From Psychrobacter sp. Choline-02u-9 (GTDB lineage Bacteria > Pseudomonadota > Gammaproteobacteria > Pseudomonadales > Moraxellaceae), in the NCBI RefSeq assembly GCF_002836505.1, contig NZ_PJBF01000059.1:1-64000 (forward strand): a DNA stretch of 64,000 nucleotides, in the 5' to 3' direction. Both the position numbers and the translations under genes were made by a program. The notes under the pieces were generated by a model that saw only the letters and a program-made list of their open reading frames with translations, had not been told where the DNA came from and ran no database searches. Numbering within the stretch: the stretch's first letter is position 1; the number at the start of each line of letters is the position of its first letter. Positions 27,272 to 38,880 of this stretch are shown in pieces.

Positions 27272-29047
27272 ATGGTCACGGTAGTCGAAAACATAGATCC
27301 TAAGATCAAGCCCGTCCCAGCAGTCATCACAGAGCTGGAGCAAAAGTATGCTGGTAAATTTGTCGTGCAGCAGACTGTGGATGAGATTCCGACAGTATGG
27401 GTGGCGCGTGCTGATTTATTAGATATTCTCTTATTCTTGCGCAAGCTGCCTCAGCCTTACGTCATGCTATTTGACTTGTCAGCGATAGATGAGCGTTTAC
27501 GCCAGCATCGCGCAGGGTTGCCAGATAGTGATTTTACGGTGTTTTATCACTTGATGTCGCTTGAGCGTAATAGTGATGTACGTATTAAGGTCGCGCTGAG
27601 TGAAGACGATGTTAATGTACCAAGCGCCACCAATATTTGGCCAAATGCTAACTGGTATGAGCGCGAAGTGTGGGATATGTTCGGTATCGTCTTTACAGGT
27701 CATCCGCATTTGACCCGTATTTTATTGCCGAAATATTGGGAAGGTCATCCACTGCGTAAAGAGTATCATGCGCGTGCAACTGAGTTTACCCCGTACTTTT
27801 TGAACACGGCCAAGCAACAATACGAACAAGAAAACCTGCGTTTTGTCCCAGAAGAGTGGGGTATGAAGCGTTCAGGGCGTGATGAAGACTTTATGTTCTT
27901 GAACATCGGTCCTAACCATCCCTCTGCTCATGGTGCGTTCCGTTTGGTACTACAGCTTGATGGTGAAGAAGTCGTCGACTGTATCCCTGATATCGGCTAT
28001 CACCATCGCGGCGCCGAAAAAATGGCTGAGCGTCAGACTTGGCACTCATTTATTCCATACACCGACCGTATTGATTATCTTGGTGGTGTGATGAATGAGC
28101 TACCGTATATCATGTCGGTCGAAAAACTGGCAGGTATCAAAGTACCGCCACGCGCTGAAACCATCCGTGTGATGATGAGCGAGTTTTTCCGTATTACCAA
28201 TAATTTGCTATTTGTCGGTACGTTCATTCAGGATGCGGGTGGTATGACCCCTGTGTTCTATATGTTTACCGATCGCCAAAAAGCCTATGATGTTATCGAA
28301 GCCGTGACTGGCTATCGTATGCATCCCGCTTGGTTCCGTATCGGTGGTACTGCTGCTGATCTGCCACGTGGCTGGCAGCGTTTGGTTCGTGAGTTCTTAG
28401 ATTGGATGCCAAAACGCTTGGACGAATATGTCAAAGCGGCATTACAAAATAGCGTGCTCAAAGGCCGTACCCAAGGTGTTGCTCAGTATAATGCCAAGCA
28501 AGCACTTGCTTGGGGCGTGACTGGCGCTGGTCTGCGTGCGACAGGCGTTGATTTTGATCTGCGTAAAGCACGTCCATACATGGGCTATGAGAATTACGAT
28601 TTTGAAGTGCCAGTCGGTTACAACGGCGATGCTTATGACCGTTGTATGGTAAAAGTCGAAGAGATGCGTCAGTCGTTACGTATCATCCGTCAATGTATGG
28701 ATAATATGCCACAAGGCCCTTACAAAGCCGATCATCCACTGGCCGTACCACCGCCAAAAGACCGTACGCTAAATGATATCGAAACGCTGATTAACCACTT
28801 TATCTCAGTCTCTTGGGGTCCTGTGATGCCAGCGGGCGAATGTACGACGATCGTCGAGGCGACCAAAGGTCTGAACAGTTATTACATCACCTCAGACAAG
28901 GCCACGATGAGCTATCGTACCCGTATTCGTACGCCGACATTTGCGCATTTACAGCAGATGCCATCGGTCATCAATGGCTCGCTGGTTTCTGATGCCATTA
29001 TGTATTTGGCATCGATTGATATTGTGATGGCGGATTGTGATCGTTAG
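27272..29047 (+). CDS. nuoCD: NADH-quinone oxidoreductase fused subunits C and D
   Basis: The 591-residue protein joins NuoC (about residues 1-180, with the signature [17 protein letters not shown]) to NuoD (from about residue 205, [17 protein letters not shown]). NuoD lines the quinone site; the conserved His of GPNHPSAHG and the C-terminal DIVMADCDR are present. Fusion of these subunits is normal in many gammaproteobacteria. GAAGGAA lies 11 bases before the ATG. It belongs to the peripheral arm of complex I. Confidence 0.97.
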   Translation: MVTVVENIDPKIKPVPAVITELEQKYAGKFVVQQTVDEIPTVWVARADLLDILLFLRKLPQPYVMLFDLSAIDERLRQHRAGLPDSDFTVFYHLMSLERNSDVRIKVALSEDDVNVPSATNIWPNANWYEREVWDMFGIVFTGHPHLTRILLPKYWEGHPLRKEYHARATEFTPYFLNTAKQQYEQENLRFVPEEWGMKRSGRDEDFMFLNIGPNHPSAHGAFRLVLQLDGEEVVDCIPDIGYHHRGAEKMAERQTWHSFIPYTDRIDYLGGVMNELPYIMSVEKLAGIKVPPRAETIRVMMSEFFRITNNLLFVGTFIQDAGGMTPVFYMFTDRQKAYDVIEAVTGYRMHPAWFRIGGTAADLPRGWQRLVREFLDWMPKRLDEYVKAALQNSVLKGRTQGVAQYNAKQALAWGVTGAGLRATGVDFDLRKARPYMGYENYDFEVPVGYNGDAYDRCMVKVEEMRQSLRIIRQCMDNMPQGPYKADHPLAVPPPKDRTLNDIETLINHFISVSWGPVMPAGECTTIVEATKGLNSYYITSDKATMSYRTRIRTPTFAHLQQMPSVINGSLVSDAIMYLASIDIVMADCDR

Positions 29048-29170
29048 AGCCGCTGCTTCATAAGTATTTGTTCATCAATATATTATTGCCTGATGGCACA
29101 CCAAAATGCTGTTACTTGTCAATATAACCACAGTTTTAAGCAGACTGATATTGGCTTGTGATAGAGCAGG

Positions 29171-29704
29171 ATGAGTGAGGAAAGACAGAAGATTATGAAA
29201 ATTGTTTCCGACAAAATGCCAAAAGTAGATGTGGAAAGCATTCTCACCAGTGATGAAATTGCTGCCATTCATGAGTTTATGCACCATTACCCACAGGCGC
29301 GTGCCGCCTCGCTAGATGCGCTAAAAATCGTGCAAAAGCGTAACGGCTGGGTCGACGATGCGCAAGCAAATGCCATTGCCAATATCCTAGATATCCCGAT
29401 GTCAGATATGGATGGGGTTGCGACTTTCTTTAACCGTATTTATCGCCAACCTGTCGGTCGCCATGTGATTCTCATATGTGACTCTGTGGCTTGTTATTTG
29501 ACAGGTTATGAGGCGCTGTCAGCTGAGATTAGATCGCAGCTGGGTATTGAGTACGGTCAAACCACTGCTGATGGACGTTTTACCCTATTGCCAATTTGCT
29601 GCTTGGGCAACTGTGATAAGGGACCAGCGGTACTGATTGATGAAGACACTTACGGCCCTGTCCAGCCATCTGAGGTCGCGCAATTATTGGAGCTATACGC
29701 ATGA
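29171..29704 (+). CDS. nuoE: NADH-quinone oxidoreductase subunit E
   Basis: The 177-residue subunit holds the N1a [2Fe-2S] cluster of the NADH dehydrogenase module. Its ligands are the cysteines of [10 protein letters not shown] and of [10 protein letters not shown] near the C-terminus. A second in-frame ATG at 29195 (MKIVSDKM) has GAGGAAA upstream and may be the true start; the first ATG has CAGG directly against it. The stop overlaps the nuoF start by four bases (ATGA), which implies translational coupling. Confidence 0.96.
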   Translation: MSEERQKIMKIVSDKMPKVDVESILTSDEIAAIHEFMHHYPQARAASLDALKIVQKRNGWVDDAQANAIANILDIPMSDMDGVATFFNRIYRQPVGRHVILICDSVACYLTGYEALSAEIRSQLGIEYGQTTADGRFTLLPICCLGNCDKGPAVLIDEDTYGPVQPSEVAQLLELYA

Positions 29705-31125
29705 GTTTAACGATTTCAGAGCAAATTGCTCGTCGCGGTCAAGGCCAAGCGCCAAGCCAGCTAAATGCACAGCGTGTTCCAATCTATGGTGATAAAGCGA
29801 CAGCCACTAGCGAAACCAAGCCTTTGACGTGGCGTTTGGCGCATCATGATGCAGTGCTTGATTTAGCCACCTATGAGTCTCTAAAAGGCTTTACGGGTCT
29901 AAAAGAAGCGTTATCTAAGTCGCCTAAAGACGTTGGCAATATGATTAAAGCGGCCAATGTTCGAGGTCGCGGCGGTGCAGGTTTTAATGCTGGTCTTAAA
30001 TGGTCATTTATGTCGCCGCCGGATGGTTTGCCGCGTTATCTGATCTGTAACGCTGATGAAATGGAGCCAGGCACATTCAAAGACCGTTTGCTCATGGAGC
30101 GTCTACCGTTTCAGCTGATCGAAGGTATGCTAATTACCGCTCATGCGATTGGCGCCACTGACGGTTATATCTTTATCCGTGGTGAGTATATCTTGGCCGC
30201 TGAGCGTTTAGTCGCTGCTATCGAAGAGTGCTTAGCCAATAATCTCATGGGCGACAATATTTTAGGCTCAGATTTTAGTTTTAATCTGCATGTGCATACG
30301 GGCGCTGGACGTTATATCTGCGGTGAAGAAACAGCGCTAATTAACTGTCTAGAAGGCCGCCGTGCTAACCCACGTACCAAGCCGCCGTTTCCACAAATCT
30401 CTGGTGCATGGGGTCGTCCAACCGTTGTTAATAACGTTGAAACTCTGTGTAATATGCCAGCGATTTTGAATCATGGCGTTGAGTGGTATCAGTCGTTATC
30501 TGAAATTAAAGGCAAAAGTAAAACGCCAGGCACCAAACTATTCGGCTGCTCAGGATTGGTTAATGATCCAGGCCTTTGGGAATTACCGTTTGGTTATACA
30601 GCTCGCGAAATCATTGAAGATTTAGCGGGTGGTATGAAAGATGGTAAAACACTGAAAGCTTGGCTACCGGGCGGTGCATCTACTGACTTTTTGACCGCAG
30701 AACATTTAGATGTGGTGGTGGATTTTGACACCATTCAAAATGCGGGTAGCCGTATGGGTACTGGTCTGATTATAGTTGTTGATGAATCACAAGACATGGT
30801 GCCATTACTGCGCAACCTTGAGATTTTCTTTCAGCGTGAGTCATGTGGTTGGTGTACACCATGCCGTGATGGTCTGCCGTGGGGCGTTAAACTGCTTACC
30901 GCTATCAATGATGGTGAAGGGCAAGTGGGCGATGTAGAAAAACTAGAAGGCCTGACGCGTGACTTATGGATTGGTAAAACATTCTGTGCGCATGCGCCAG
31001 GTGCGATGGAACCACTAATGAGTGCGATTAAATATTTCCGTCCAGAGTTTGATCAAAAAATCGCGCAGGCGGTTGGTGTAGATGTCATTGATGCTGCAGC
31101 CAATCAACAGCCAGAAGTGAAATAA
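29701..31125 (+). CDS. nuoF: NADH-quinone oxidoreductase subunit F
   Basis: This 474-residue subunit binds NADH, FMN and the N3 [4Fe-4S] cluster. The nucleotide/FMN loop is [15 protein letters not shown], the second flavin region is [14 protein letters not shown], and the cluster ligands are [12 protein letters not shown] plus Cys in [13 protein letters not shown]. It starts inside the nuoE stop (ATGA). The N-terminus is about 30 residues longer than usual. A GGAGAG ribosome site for nuoG follows its stop. Confidence 0.97.
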   Translation: MSLTISEQIARRGQGQAPSQLNAQRVPIYGDKATATSETKPLTWRLAHHDAVLDLATYESLKGFTGLKEALSKSPKDVGNMIKAANVRGRGGAGFNAGLKWSFMSPPDGLPRYLICNADEMEPGTFKDRLLMERLPFQLIEGMLITAHAIGATDGYIFIRGEYILAAERLVAAIEECLANNLMGDNILGSDFSFNLHVHTGAGRYICGEETALINCLEGRRANPRTKPPFPQISGAWGRPTVVNNVETLCNMPAILNHGVEWYQSLSEIKGKSKTPGTKLFGCSGLVNDPGLWELPFGYTAREIIEDLAGGMKDGKTLKAWLPGGASTDFLTAEHLDVVVDFDTIQNAGSRMGTGLIIVVDESQDMVPLLRNLEIFFQRESCGWCTPCRDGLPWGVKLLTAINDGEGQVGDVEKLEGLTRDLWIGKTFCAHAPGAMEPLMSAIKYFRPEFDQKIAQAVGVDVIDAAANQQPEVK

Positions 31126-31135
31126 GGAGAGCGGC

Positions 31136-34100
31136 ATGGCAGTCATACATATTGATGGGACCACTGTCGAAGTAGATAGCGCAGATAACTTGCTACAAGC
31201 CTGCTTATCACTCGGCATTGATGTGCCGTATTTTTGTTATCATCCAGCCCTTGGCTCAGTCGGTTCTTGCCGTCAGTGCGCGGTCAAGCAATTCCAAAAT
31301 AAAGAAGATATGGAAGCCGGTCGCGGTCGTCTGGTGATGTCATGTATGGTTGCCCCTGGCGATGACATGTACATCTCGGTCACTGACGATGAAGCCAAAG
31401 CATTCCGCAAGTCGATGGTTGAGCTACTGATGACCAACCATCCGCATGACTGTCCAACCTGTGAAGAGGGTGGACATTGTCATTTGCAGGACATGACGTA
31501 TATGTCAGGTCATAGCCGTCGTCGTTATCGCTTTACCAAACGTACCCATCATAACCAAGAGCTTGGTCCGTTTATCGCGCATGAGATGAACCGCTGTATC
31601 GCTTGCTATCGCTGTGTACGTTTTTATAAGGACTATGCAGGCGGCGAAGATTTGGGTGTTTATGGCTCAAACAATCGCGTTTATTTTGGTCGTGATAAAG
31701 ATGGTCAGTTTGAAAGCGAATTTTCAGGCAACTTAACGGAAGTTTGCCCAACCGGTGTGTTTACTGACAAAACGCATTCTGAGCGTTATAACCGTAAATG
31801 GGACATGCAGTATGCGCCAAGTATCTGTCATGGCTGCTCAGCAGGTTGTAACATCTCTCCAGGTGAGCGTTATGGCGAATTGCGCCGTATCGAAAACCGC
31901 TATAACGGCGAAGTAAACCGTTACTTCTTATGTGACCGTGGCCGTTTTGGTTACGGCTATGTCAATCGTGACGATCGTCCAACGCAAGCGCTTGAGCGTA
32001 TCAACGATAAGCATGTCAAAATCAATATCGATTATGCGTTGGATGAAACCATCAAACGCATCAAAGATAAAAAAGTCATCGGTATTGGCTCGCCGCGTGC
32101 CAGCCTTGAGACCAACTTTGCCCTTAAGAACTTGGTTGGTTTTGATAGCTTCTCAACCGGTCTTAATCATCAGCAGCAAGCACTGGTCAATAAATGTATC
32201 GAAGTGCTCAGCACAGAGGGTATTTATAACCCAGGTATGACGGACATTGAAAGTCATGATGCGGTGTTGGTATTGGGTGAAGATATCACGCAAACCTCAT
32301 CACGAGTAGCGCTATCAGTACGCCAAGCGGCAAAGAACGAAGGCCTAAAAATGGCAGCGGCGCTGCAAACGCAGCATTGGCTTGCTGAACCGGTTAAGCG
32401 TATCGCGCAAGATGCGTTAAGCCCAGTCTATGTCATCGATGTGACCCAAACCAAGCTAGAAGACATCAGTAAAGTCAGCGTGGTTGCCACACCTGAAGAT
32501 ATCATTAAACTGGGTTTTAAAGTGGCTGATGAGATTGCTAACTTTGCTGATGACTTGGCAGCAATAGCAGATCCACAATCGACTGAACAAGATGTCGATA
32601 CTGATGCGATGCAGGCGCTCGCTCAGCAGATTGCTTATGACTTGATTCAAGCGGATAAGCCATTAATCATCTCGGGTAGCAGTTTGTCATCGACTGCTTT
32701 AATAGAAGCAGGCGCGCAAATCACTCAGGTACTCACGAAAAAACGCACAGCAATTAAAGCGACTGAGCAACAGCAGGTTGAGGCACATAATGCCAAGGTA
32801 CAGGCAGCGCAAGCAAAAGCGGCTAATGACCAGCCTGAAGAAGACCAAGATTTATCTGCTAAGCCAAACAAACCTGAAACGGGCGTGAATACAGAAGCAC
32901 AAGATGACGTCGAACGCGAGCCTGCGGAAAAACTTGAGCTAAAAGAAGTCAATAAAAAATATCATGCACAAGCGGGTATTTACTTAACTGTTCCTGATGC
33001 CAACAGCATGGGTGTCTGTATGCTTGGTGGTCAGTCAGTTGAAGAGCTGTTAGCCACTGATTACGATGTGGTTGTGGTTGCAGAAAACCAGCTAACAGAT
33101 GCGATTGATGCTAATAAATTGACGCAGCTACTGACTGATAAAACAGTCATCGCATTAGATCATCAGCTCCTTGATTGGCATAAAGATGTCGATATTGTAT
33201 TGCCAGCGGCGAGCTTTGCAGAAGCGGATGGTACATTGATATCGGCTGAAGGTCGTGCGCAGCGTTTCTTCCAAGTTTATGATAACGAATACTACCATCC
33301 GATGAGCAGCATCAAAGAAGGCTGGCGCTGGTTACATGCCGTACATAGCAGCATTGAAGGTCGTGATGTTGACTGGACACAGCTTGATGATGTTATCAAT
33401 GCGTTGATTGCCACACACCCTAAACTTGCTGGCATCAAAGGCGCTGCGCCTGATGCTGATTACCGTATTACGGGTCTAAAAATCGCTCGTCAGCCGCGCC
33501 GCTACTCAGGTCGTACTGCTATGCGTGCCCCAATCTCAGTACATGAGCCGATGCAGCCAAAAGATTTGGATACGGGCTTAACTTTCTCAATGGAAGGCTA
33601 TAGTGGTAAACAAACGCCAAGCTCGATGATTCCATTTGCCAATGCGGCAGGTTGGAACTCACCGCAAGCATGGAATAAGTATCAAGACAAAGTCGGCGGC
33701 AGTCTCAAAAACGGTGACCCAGGCGTGCGCTTGTTCGACCAACTAGAGCGTCTGGCCACGCGTCAATATGTGGCACCAGAAGCCATGTCTGCAACCACGA
33801 CTGACATGCAGCAGGGACAAGCTAAATTGGTACCTATCTATAATATTTATGCCAGCTCAATGATGGCATCACGTAGCCCAATTGTTGCCGAGCAACTGCC
33901 TATTGCGGCATGGCATATCGGCATGGACGATGCCAAGGACTGGAACATTGCAGCTGGTGATTACTTAGCCATCGAGATTGATAAGCAACAAATTACCTTG
34001 CCCGTTCAGCTCGTCGGCTATTTAGCAGAAGGCTGTATTGGCTATCCCGTTGGGCAGGTGAGTATCATTCACCCATCAATGCCAGCGTCGGTGCGTAAAG

Positions 34101-34204
34101 TGGATGCACCAGTGACGATAATGGGTAGCATGGCTAACGATATGATTAATGATAATGACACAGCGCAAATAAACGCAGCGCCGACCACCACACAGGAGGT
34201 GTAA
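31136..34204 (+). CDS. nuoG: NADH-quinone oxidoreductase subunit G
   Basis: The 1022-residue subunit carries several clusters. The [2Fe-2S] site uses Cys34, Cys45 and Cys48 (FCYHP, GSCRQC) and the Cys of MSCMVAP. The N5 cluster uses the [13 protein letters not shown] region and the N4 cluster uses [13 protein letters not shown]. An extra cluster motif, [11 protein letters not shown], resembles N7. The molybdopterin-oxidoreductase-like body follows. A charged Gln/Glu/Lys/Ala-rich linker at about residues 535-610 is an insertion relative to E. coli NuoG (about 908 residues) and looks disordered. The gene begins ten bases after nuoF and ends one base before nuoH. Confidence 0.96.
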   Translation: MAVIHIDGTTVEVDSADNLLQACLSLGIDVPYFCYHPALGSVGSCRQCAVKQFQNKEDMEAGRGRLVMSCMVAPGDDMYISVTDDEAKAFRKSMVELLMTNHPHDCPTCEEGGHCHLQDMTYMSGHSRRRYRFTKRTHHNQELGPFIAHEMNRCIACYRCVRFYKDYAGGEDLGVYGSNNRVYFGRDKDGQFESEFSGNLTEVCPTGVFTDKTHSERYNRKWDMQYAPSICHGCSAGCNISPGERYGELRRIENRYNGEVNRYFLCDRGRFGYGYVNRDDRPTQALERINDKHVKINIDYALDETIKRIKDKKVIGIGSPRASLETNFALKNLVGFDSFSTGLNHQQQALVNKCIEVLSTEGIYNPGMTDIESHDAVLVLGEDITQTSSRVALSVRQAAKNEGLKMAAALQTQHWLAEPVKRIAQDALSPVYVIDVTQTKLEDISKVSVVATPEDIIKLGFKVADEIANFADDLAAIADPQSTEQDVDTDAMQALAQQIAYDLIQADKPLIISGSSLSSTALIEAGAQITQVLTKKRTAIKATEQQQVEAHNAKVQAAQAKAANDQPEEDQDLSAKPNKPETGVNTEAQDDVEREPAEKLELKEVNKKYHAQAGIYLTVPDANSMGVCMLGGQSVEELLATDYDVVVVAENQLTDAIDANKLTQLLTDKTVIALDHQLLDWHKDVDIVLPAASFAEADGTLISAEGRAQRFFQVYDNEYYHPMSSIKEGWRWLHAVHSSIEGRDVDWTQLDDVINALIATHPKLAGIKGAAPDADYRITGLKIARQPRRYSGRTAMRAPISVHEPMQPKDLDTGLTFSMEGYSGKQTPSSMIPFANAAGWNSPQAWNKYQDKVGGSLKNGDPGVRLFDQLERLATRQYVAPEAMSATTTDMQQGQAKLVPIYNIYASSMMASRSPIVAEQLPIAAWHIGMDDAKDWNIAAGDYLAIEIDKQQITLPVQLVGYLAEGCIGYPVGQVSIIHPSMPASVRKVDAPVTIMGSMANDMINDNDTAQINAAPTTTQEV

Positions 34205-34205
34205 T

Positions 34206-35249
34206 ATGCAAGTTACCCGTATTATCCCTGATGTGCCAAGCTTTTTGGCCGGCAGTATGAGCTTTGATACTTGGTCCATTTTATTTATGGTAGGGCAATC
34301 ACTGGTTATTTTCTTAGTGGTGGTCATGGTTGCCGCGATGATGATTGTCTATGAGCGCCGCATGTTGGCCTTGTGGCAAGACCGCTACGGTCCAAACCGT
34401 GTCGGGCCATTTGGTTCATTACAACTGGTTGCTGATATGCTAAAGATCTTCTTTAAAGAAGATTGGACGCCAAACTTTACCGATAAGTTTATGTTTACCT
34501 TGGCACCTGCGGTTGCCATGTTTACCGCATTGGCCTCATTTGCCATTATTCCTATCTCGCCAACCCTTGGGGTGGCTGATTGGGATATCGGTATTTTGTT
34601 CTTTTTTGCCATGGCAGGTATTGCAGTCTATGCAGTGATGTTCGGCGGTTGGGCGTCTGCGAACAAATTCTCACTATTGGGTGGTCTTCGTTCTGCAGCA
34701 CAAACCATCAGTTACGAAGTGTTCTTAGGCTTATCATTAATGGGCGTGGTCGCATTGACTGGCTCATTTAACTTGCGCGAAATCGTTGAGTCACAGATTG
34801 ACGGCTGGTATATCATTCCGCAGTTTTTTGGCTTTTTGACCTTTGTTGTCGCTGGTGTTGCGGTTACTCATAGGCACCCATTCGATCAGCCAGAGGCAGA
34901 GCAAGAATTGGCCGAAGGCTATCATGTCGAATATTCTGGCATGAAGTTTGGTATGTTCTTCATTGGTGAGTATGTCAACGTTGTCTTGATTTCTGCTTTG
35001 ATGACTTGCTTGTTCTTTGGCGGTTGGCTTGCGCCGTTCAATTTAGATATTCCATTTATTCCACCAGCTTTTTGGTTCATGATTAAAACGCTGTTCTTTA
35101 TGACCATGTTTGTTTTGGCTCGAGGCTCACTCATGCGTCCGCGTTATGATCAGGTGATGAACTTTGGCTGGAAAGTATGTCTGCCCGTAACTTTGATCAA
35201 TCTGTTGATTACTGCTGCGGTCATTTTGATCTTTTCCCCAACGTTATAG
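34206..35249 (+). CDS. nuoH: NADH-quinone oxidoreductase subunit H
   Basis: The 347-residue membrane subunit has about eight helices and forms the quinone chamber with NuoB and NuoD. Conserved segments include [32 protein letters not shown] and the loop [20 protein letters not shown] with its carboxylates. The start codon comes one base after the nuoG stop, with GGAGG of the nuoG end serving as ribosome site. Confidence 0.97.
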   Translation: MQVTRIIPDVPSFLAGSMSFDTWSILFMVGQSLVIFLVVVMVAAMMIVYERRMLALWQDRYGPNRVGPFGSLQLVADMLKIFFKEDWTPNFTDKFMFTLAPAVAMFTALASFAIIPISPTLGVADWDIGILFFFAMAGIAVYAVMFGGWASANKFSLLGGLRSAAQTISYEVFLGLSLMGVVALTGSFNLREIVESQIDGWYIIPQFFGFLTFVVAGVAVTHRHPFDQPEAEQELAEGYHVEYSGMKFGMFFIGEYVNVVLISALMTCLFFGGWLAPFNLDIPFIPPAFWFMIKTLFFMTMFVLARGSLMRPRYDQVMNFGWKVCLPVTLINLLITAAVILIFSPTL

Positions 35250-35304
35250 TCATTACTAGCCATCACTGATGAACTAGGGTAAAGCTGATAAGGATAATAA
35301 TCCC

Positions 35305-35853
35305 ATGTTTACTACCATAAAAAAGACCGTCATTGGTATATTTACCATTGTCCGCAGCATGTGGATGGTCAATAGTCATGCGCTCAGACCGCGTGATACC
35401 ATCCTTTATCCTGAAGAGCCGGTACCTGTACCGCCGCGTTTTCGTGGACGTATTGTCCTAACGCGTGATCCTGATGGAGACGAGCGCTGTGTCGCTTGTA
35501 ACTTGTGTGCGGTGGCATGTCCGGTAGGGTGTATCTCATTACAAAAAGCCGAGCGTGAAGATGGACGTTGGTATCCAGAGTTTTTCCGTATCAATTTCTC
35601 ACGCTGTATCTTTTGTGGATTGTGTGAAGAAGCCTGTCCAACGACAGCGATTCAAATGACCCCAGATTTTGAGCTGGGTGAATATAAACGCCAAGATTTG
35701 GTCTACGAAAAAGAGCATTTGCTCATTTCAGGACCAGGTAAATACCCTGATTATAACTATTATCGTGTGACAGGTATGGCGGTAGCAGATAAACCAAAAG
35801 GCGCAGCACAAAATGAGTCTGCACCGATTGATCTAAGGAGCTTGCTACCATGA
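35305..35853 (+). CDS. nuoI: NADH-quinone oxidoreductase subunit I
   Basis: This 182-residue ferredoxin-like subunit carries clusters N6a and N6b. The two ligand sets are [12 protein letters not shown] and [12 protein letters not shown], each a full CxxCxxCxxxCP. The N-terminal helix docks it to the membrane arm. An AAGGATAATAATCCC stretch precedes the ATG. The stop overlaps the nuoJ start (ATGA). Confidence 0.97.
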   Translation: MFTTIKKTVIGIFTIVRSMWMVNSHALRPRDTILYPEEPVPVPPRFRGRIVLTRDPDGDERCVACNLCAVACPVGCISLQKAEREDGRWYPEFFRINFSRCIFCGLCEEACPTTAIQMTPDFELGEYKRQDLVYEKEHLLISGPGKYPDYNYYRVTGMAVADKPKGAAQNESAPIDLRSLLP

Positions 35854-36593
35854 TGAATATTTTGAACCATCCTGAATTGGCTGGGTTTTATTCACTTGCA
35901 GCAGTGGCGATATTTGCCAGTCTGCGCGTAGTGACTCAGGCCAATCCAGTGCATGCTATCTTATCGATGATTGTGTCGTTATTGGCAATTGCTGGGATAT
36001 TTTTTGTATTAGGAGCGCCGTTTGCAGGTGCGCTAGAGATTGTTGTTTATGCTGGTGCCATTATGGTGCTATTTGTTTTCGTTATCATGATGCTGAACTT
36101 GGGCATGAGTAATGACGAGCGCGAAGAGCGTTGGCTCGATGCAGGAACTTGGGCGATTCCAACAGGGTTGACGATAATCATTGCCGTTGTGCTCTACGCG
36201 ATGATTGGTCTGAATCATGATGAAGCTGTCATGATGGGTGGCACGACTATCTCTGCCAAAGCAGTCGGTACGGTGTTATTTACCAAATACATTATGCTGG
36301 TTGAAGTAGCAGCATTGCTATTATTAGCAGCCTTGGTCGCCGCTTATCATTTAGGTAAAGAGACAGTCGACGATGAGGTCATTGGTAATGATAGCCAAAA
36401 TTTCAAGCCAAGCGTAGGTAGTATCAAACAATACGACAATGATAGTACGCTTACACAGCATGATGGCGTAGAAATGGCTAAGCCTTACGAATATAAAGAT
36501 GTTGATCCGCATGACTATGTAGGTATGAAGGTAGGCACGAAAGCAGGCAGTCAAGTAGGTGCGAACAAAGTTACGCGCAAGGAGTCAGACTAA
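35850..36593 (+). CDS. nuoJ: NADH-quinone oxidoreductase subunit J
   Basis: The 247-residue subunit has five membrane helices, including the conserved [18 protein letters not shown] segment (helix 3, essential for conformational coupling). After the last helix (about residue 168) there is a polar tail of nearly 80 residues rich in Asp, Lys, Gly and Tyr; usual NuoJ proteins end near 165-185. The tail would face the cytoplasm or periplasm and has no motif I know. It overlaps nuoI by four bases and shares one base with nuoK (TAATG). Confidence 0.95.
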   Translation: MMNILNHPELAGFYSLAAVAIFASLRVVTQANPVHAILSMIVSLLAIAGIFFVLGAPFAGALEIVVYAGAIMVLFVFVIMMLNLGMSNDEREERWLDAGTWAIPTGLTIIIAVVLYAMIGLNHDEAVMMGGTTISAKAVGTVLFTKYIMLVEVAALLLLAALVAAYHLGKETVDDEVIGNDSQNFKPSVGSIKQYDNDSTLTQHDGVEMAKPYEYKDVDPHDYVGMKVGTKAGSQVGANKVTRKESD

Positions 36594-37000
36594 TGGTACT
36601 AGCAGCAAGCGTGGCACAAGATGTGTCAAACGTGCCGTTTGCCCACGAGGTGGCAGGCTTAGTACAGCCAGTTGCTGAGGCGCAAAATGTACTGGGTATG
36701 ATACCCATGAGTCATGGACTGATTTTGGCAGGTATTTTATTTGCCATCGGTCTGTGCGGCGTCATGGTACGACGTAACTTCCTATTTATGCTAATGAGTC
36801 TTGAGATCATGATGAATGCGGCAGCATTGGCATTTGTAGTAGCAGGTAGTCGCTGGGTCGATCCAGACGGACAGATTATGTTTATCTTTATTTTGACCTT
36901 GGCCGCGGCTGAAGCGTCGATTGGTCTGGCAATATTATTGCGTTTTTATCATCAGCGTGGGCATCTCGATGTCGATAGCGCCAATGAGATGAAAGGATGA
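36593..37000 (+). CDS. nuoK: NADH-quinone oxidoreductase subunit K, N-terminally extended
   Basis: This three-helix antiporter-like subunit has the two key glutamates, one in [10 protein letters not shown] and one in [13 protein letters not shown]. Usual NuoK proteins are about 100 residues and begin at the equivalent of [13 protein letters not shown], here residue 35. This frame is 135 residues. The upstream ATG at 36593 has AAGGAG eight bases before it and overlaps the nuoJ stop, so the extension is probably translated. Internal ATGs near residues 36 and 39 lack a ribosome site. Confidence 0.95.
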   Translation: MVLAASVAQDVSNVPFAHEVAGLVQPVAEAQNVLGMIPMSHGLILAGILFAIGLCGVMVRRNFLFMLMSLEIMMNAAALAFVVAGSRWVDPDGQIMFIFILTLAAAEASIGLAILLRFYHQRGHLDVDSANEMKG

Positions 37001-37004
37001 TGTC

Positions 37005-38879
37005 ATGAGTTTATTACCATTAACCTTTATATTCCCGCTCATTGGCTTTTTGATTTTAGCCTTTATGCGCGACAAATTATCAGAGACGGTCGCAGCGATT
37101 GTTGGCGTGGGTAGCATGCTGCTCTCAGCATTATGCACGCTAGTGGTTAGCTATACCTTTTTGACCACCAATCCAGCTGGAACGGTAATTGAAGTTCCGC
37201 TATGGACATGGTTCCAAGTTGGCGACTTTGCGCCACATTTCGGTTTGAGCTTTGATGGTCTTGCATTGACCATGACAGGTGTCATTACTGGGATTGGCTT
37301 TTTGATTCATCTGTTTGCCTCTTGGTATATGAAAGGCGACACTGGCTTTGCTCGTTTCTTTAGCTATATGAACTTGTTTGTGGCCAGTATGTTGTTACTG
37401 GTACTCGCAGATGATTTGTTCTTGCTATATCTCGGTTGGGAAGGCGTGGGTATCTGTTCGTACCTATTGATTGGTTATTATTACCATGACAGAGCCAATG
37501 GTCGCGCTGCTATGAAAGCCTTTACCGTCACGCGTGTCGGTGATGTGTTCTTAGCCTTTGGTTTGTTTTTATTGTTCCGCGAGTTCGGTACGCTTAATAT
37601 TCAAGAGATTATTACGCGCGCGCCAGAAGTATTCGATGTTAATAACCCAACGATGATGCTTACCACGATGATGTTGGTCGGCGGCGCGATGGGTAAGTCA
37701 GCCCAGTTGCCACTACATACATGGCTTGCTGATGCGATGGCAGGTCCAACACCAGTATCGGCATTGATTCACGCGGCAACAATGGTGACGGCAGGTGTTT
37801 ATCTGATTGCTCGTCTACATCCATTGTTTGAGCTGACCCCAGGTATCTTATTGTATTGGGTTGGCGGCGTCGGGGCATTGACGCTGGTCGTTGCTGGATT
37901 CTGTGCGCTCGCGCAAACAGACATTAAACGTATCCTTGCGTATTCAACCATGAGTCAAATTGGCTATATGTTCTTAGCGCTCGGCGTGGGTGCGTGGCAA
38001 GGGGCAATCTTCCATTTGATGACCCATGCTTTCTTTAAAGCATTACTATTCTTATCATCAGGTGCGGTTATTCTTGCGGTACATCACGAGCAAGATATCT
38101 TTAAGATGGGCGGTCTGCGCAAAAAGATACCATTGGTATTTTGGTGTTATATCGTCGGTGGTGGTGCGCTCGCTGCCATACCTTGGGTTACCGTTGGTTT
38201 TTATTCTAAAGAAGCAATTCTTTGGGAAACCTATGCTACAGGTCATCTAGTATTATTCTATATGGGTGTATTTGGTGCGTTCTTAACGGCCATTTATACG
38301 TTCCGTATGATTTGGATTATCTTCTTTGGTGAAGAGAAAACCCATGCTCATAAGCTATCAGGTGTGTCGTATTGGTTGCCTTTGACCGTGTTGCTAGTGC
38401 TATCTACAGCCGTTGGTGCTTGGATTACACCGCCATTAGATGGGGTATTGCCAGAGAGCGTTGGCCATCTATTAGAAGTCGCAGGTCAAGCACATGCTAA
38501 GCACACTGCAGAATATATCGCGATGGGTGCCATGGCAGCAGGTTTGATATTGGCCGCACTATTGTATGTCGTCAACAAAGGTCGCTTGCTCACCAGCTTT
38601 AAGCGCTCACGTATTGGTGGGGCGCTATATCACTGGTGCTATCATGGCCTAGGTTTCGACGCGCTATATGATGTGATTTTCGTAAAACCCTTTTTATTCA
38701 TCGGCCGCTTATTTAAAGCCGACCCTATCGATAAAACGTGGCTGTTGTTACCTAAGCTGGCTTCAGCGGGTAATAAAGTATTGTCTGCGACGCAAACAGG
38801 GTCACTTCGAGGCTACGCTGCAAGCTTTGGCTTGGGTGTTGCTGTATTGCTAGTGCTGGTAATGATGACGGTGGTATAA
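37005..38879 (+). CDS. nuoL: NADH-quinone oxidoreductase subunit L
   Basis: The 624-residue subunit is the distal antiporter-like proton channel of complex I. The conserved glutamate is in LGWEGVGICSYLLIGYY. Central lysines lie in MGKSAQLPLHTWL and in the HAFFKALLFL helix, and a long lateral helix is expected at the C-terminus. The MRP/antiporter fold core GPTPVSALIHAATMVTAGVY is intact. It starts four bases after nuoK and ends one base before nuoM. Confidence 0.97.
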   Translation: MSLLPLTFIFPLIGFLILAFMRDKLSETVAAIVGVGSMLLSALCTLVVSYTFLTTNPAGTVIEVPLWTWFQVGDFAPHFGLSFDGLALTMTGVITGIGFLIHLFASWYMKGDTGFARFFSYMNLFVASMLLLVLADDLFLLYLGWEGVGICSYLLIGYYYHDRANGRAAMKAFTVTRVGDVFLAFGLFLLFREFGTLNIQEIITRAPEVFDVNNPTMMLTTMMLVGGAMGKSAQLPLHTWLADAMAGPTPVSALIHAATMVTAGVYLIARLHPLFELTPGILLYWVGGVGALTLVVAGFCALAQTDIKRILAYSTMSQIGYMFLALGVGAWQGAIFHLMTHAFFKALLFLSSGAVILAVHHEQDIFKMGGLRKKIPLVFWCYIVGGGALAAIPWVTVGFYSKEAILWETYATGHLVLFYMGVFGAFLTAIYTFRMIWIIFFGEEKTHAHKLSGVSYWLPLTVLLVLSTAVGAWITPPLDGVLPESVGHLLEVAGQAHAKHTAEYIAMGAMAAGLILAALLYVVNKGRLLTSFKRSRIGGALYHWCYHGLGFDALYDVIFVKPFLFIGRLFKADPIDKTWLLLPKLASAGNKVLSATQTGSLRGYAASFGLGVAVLLVLVMMTVV

Positions 38880-38880
38880 G

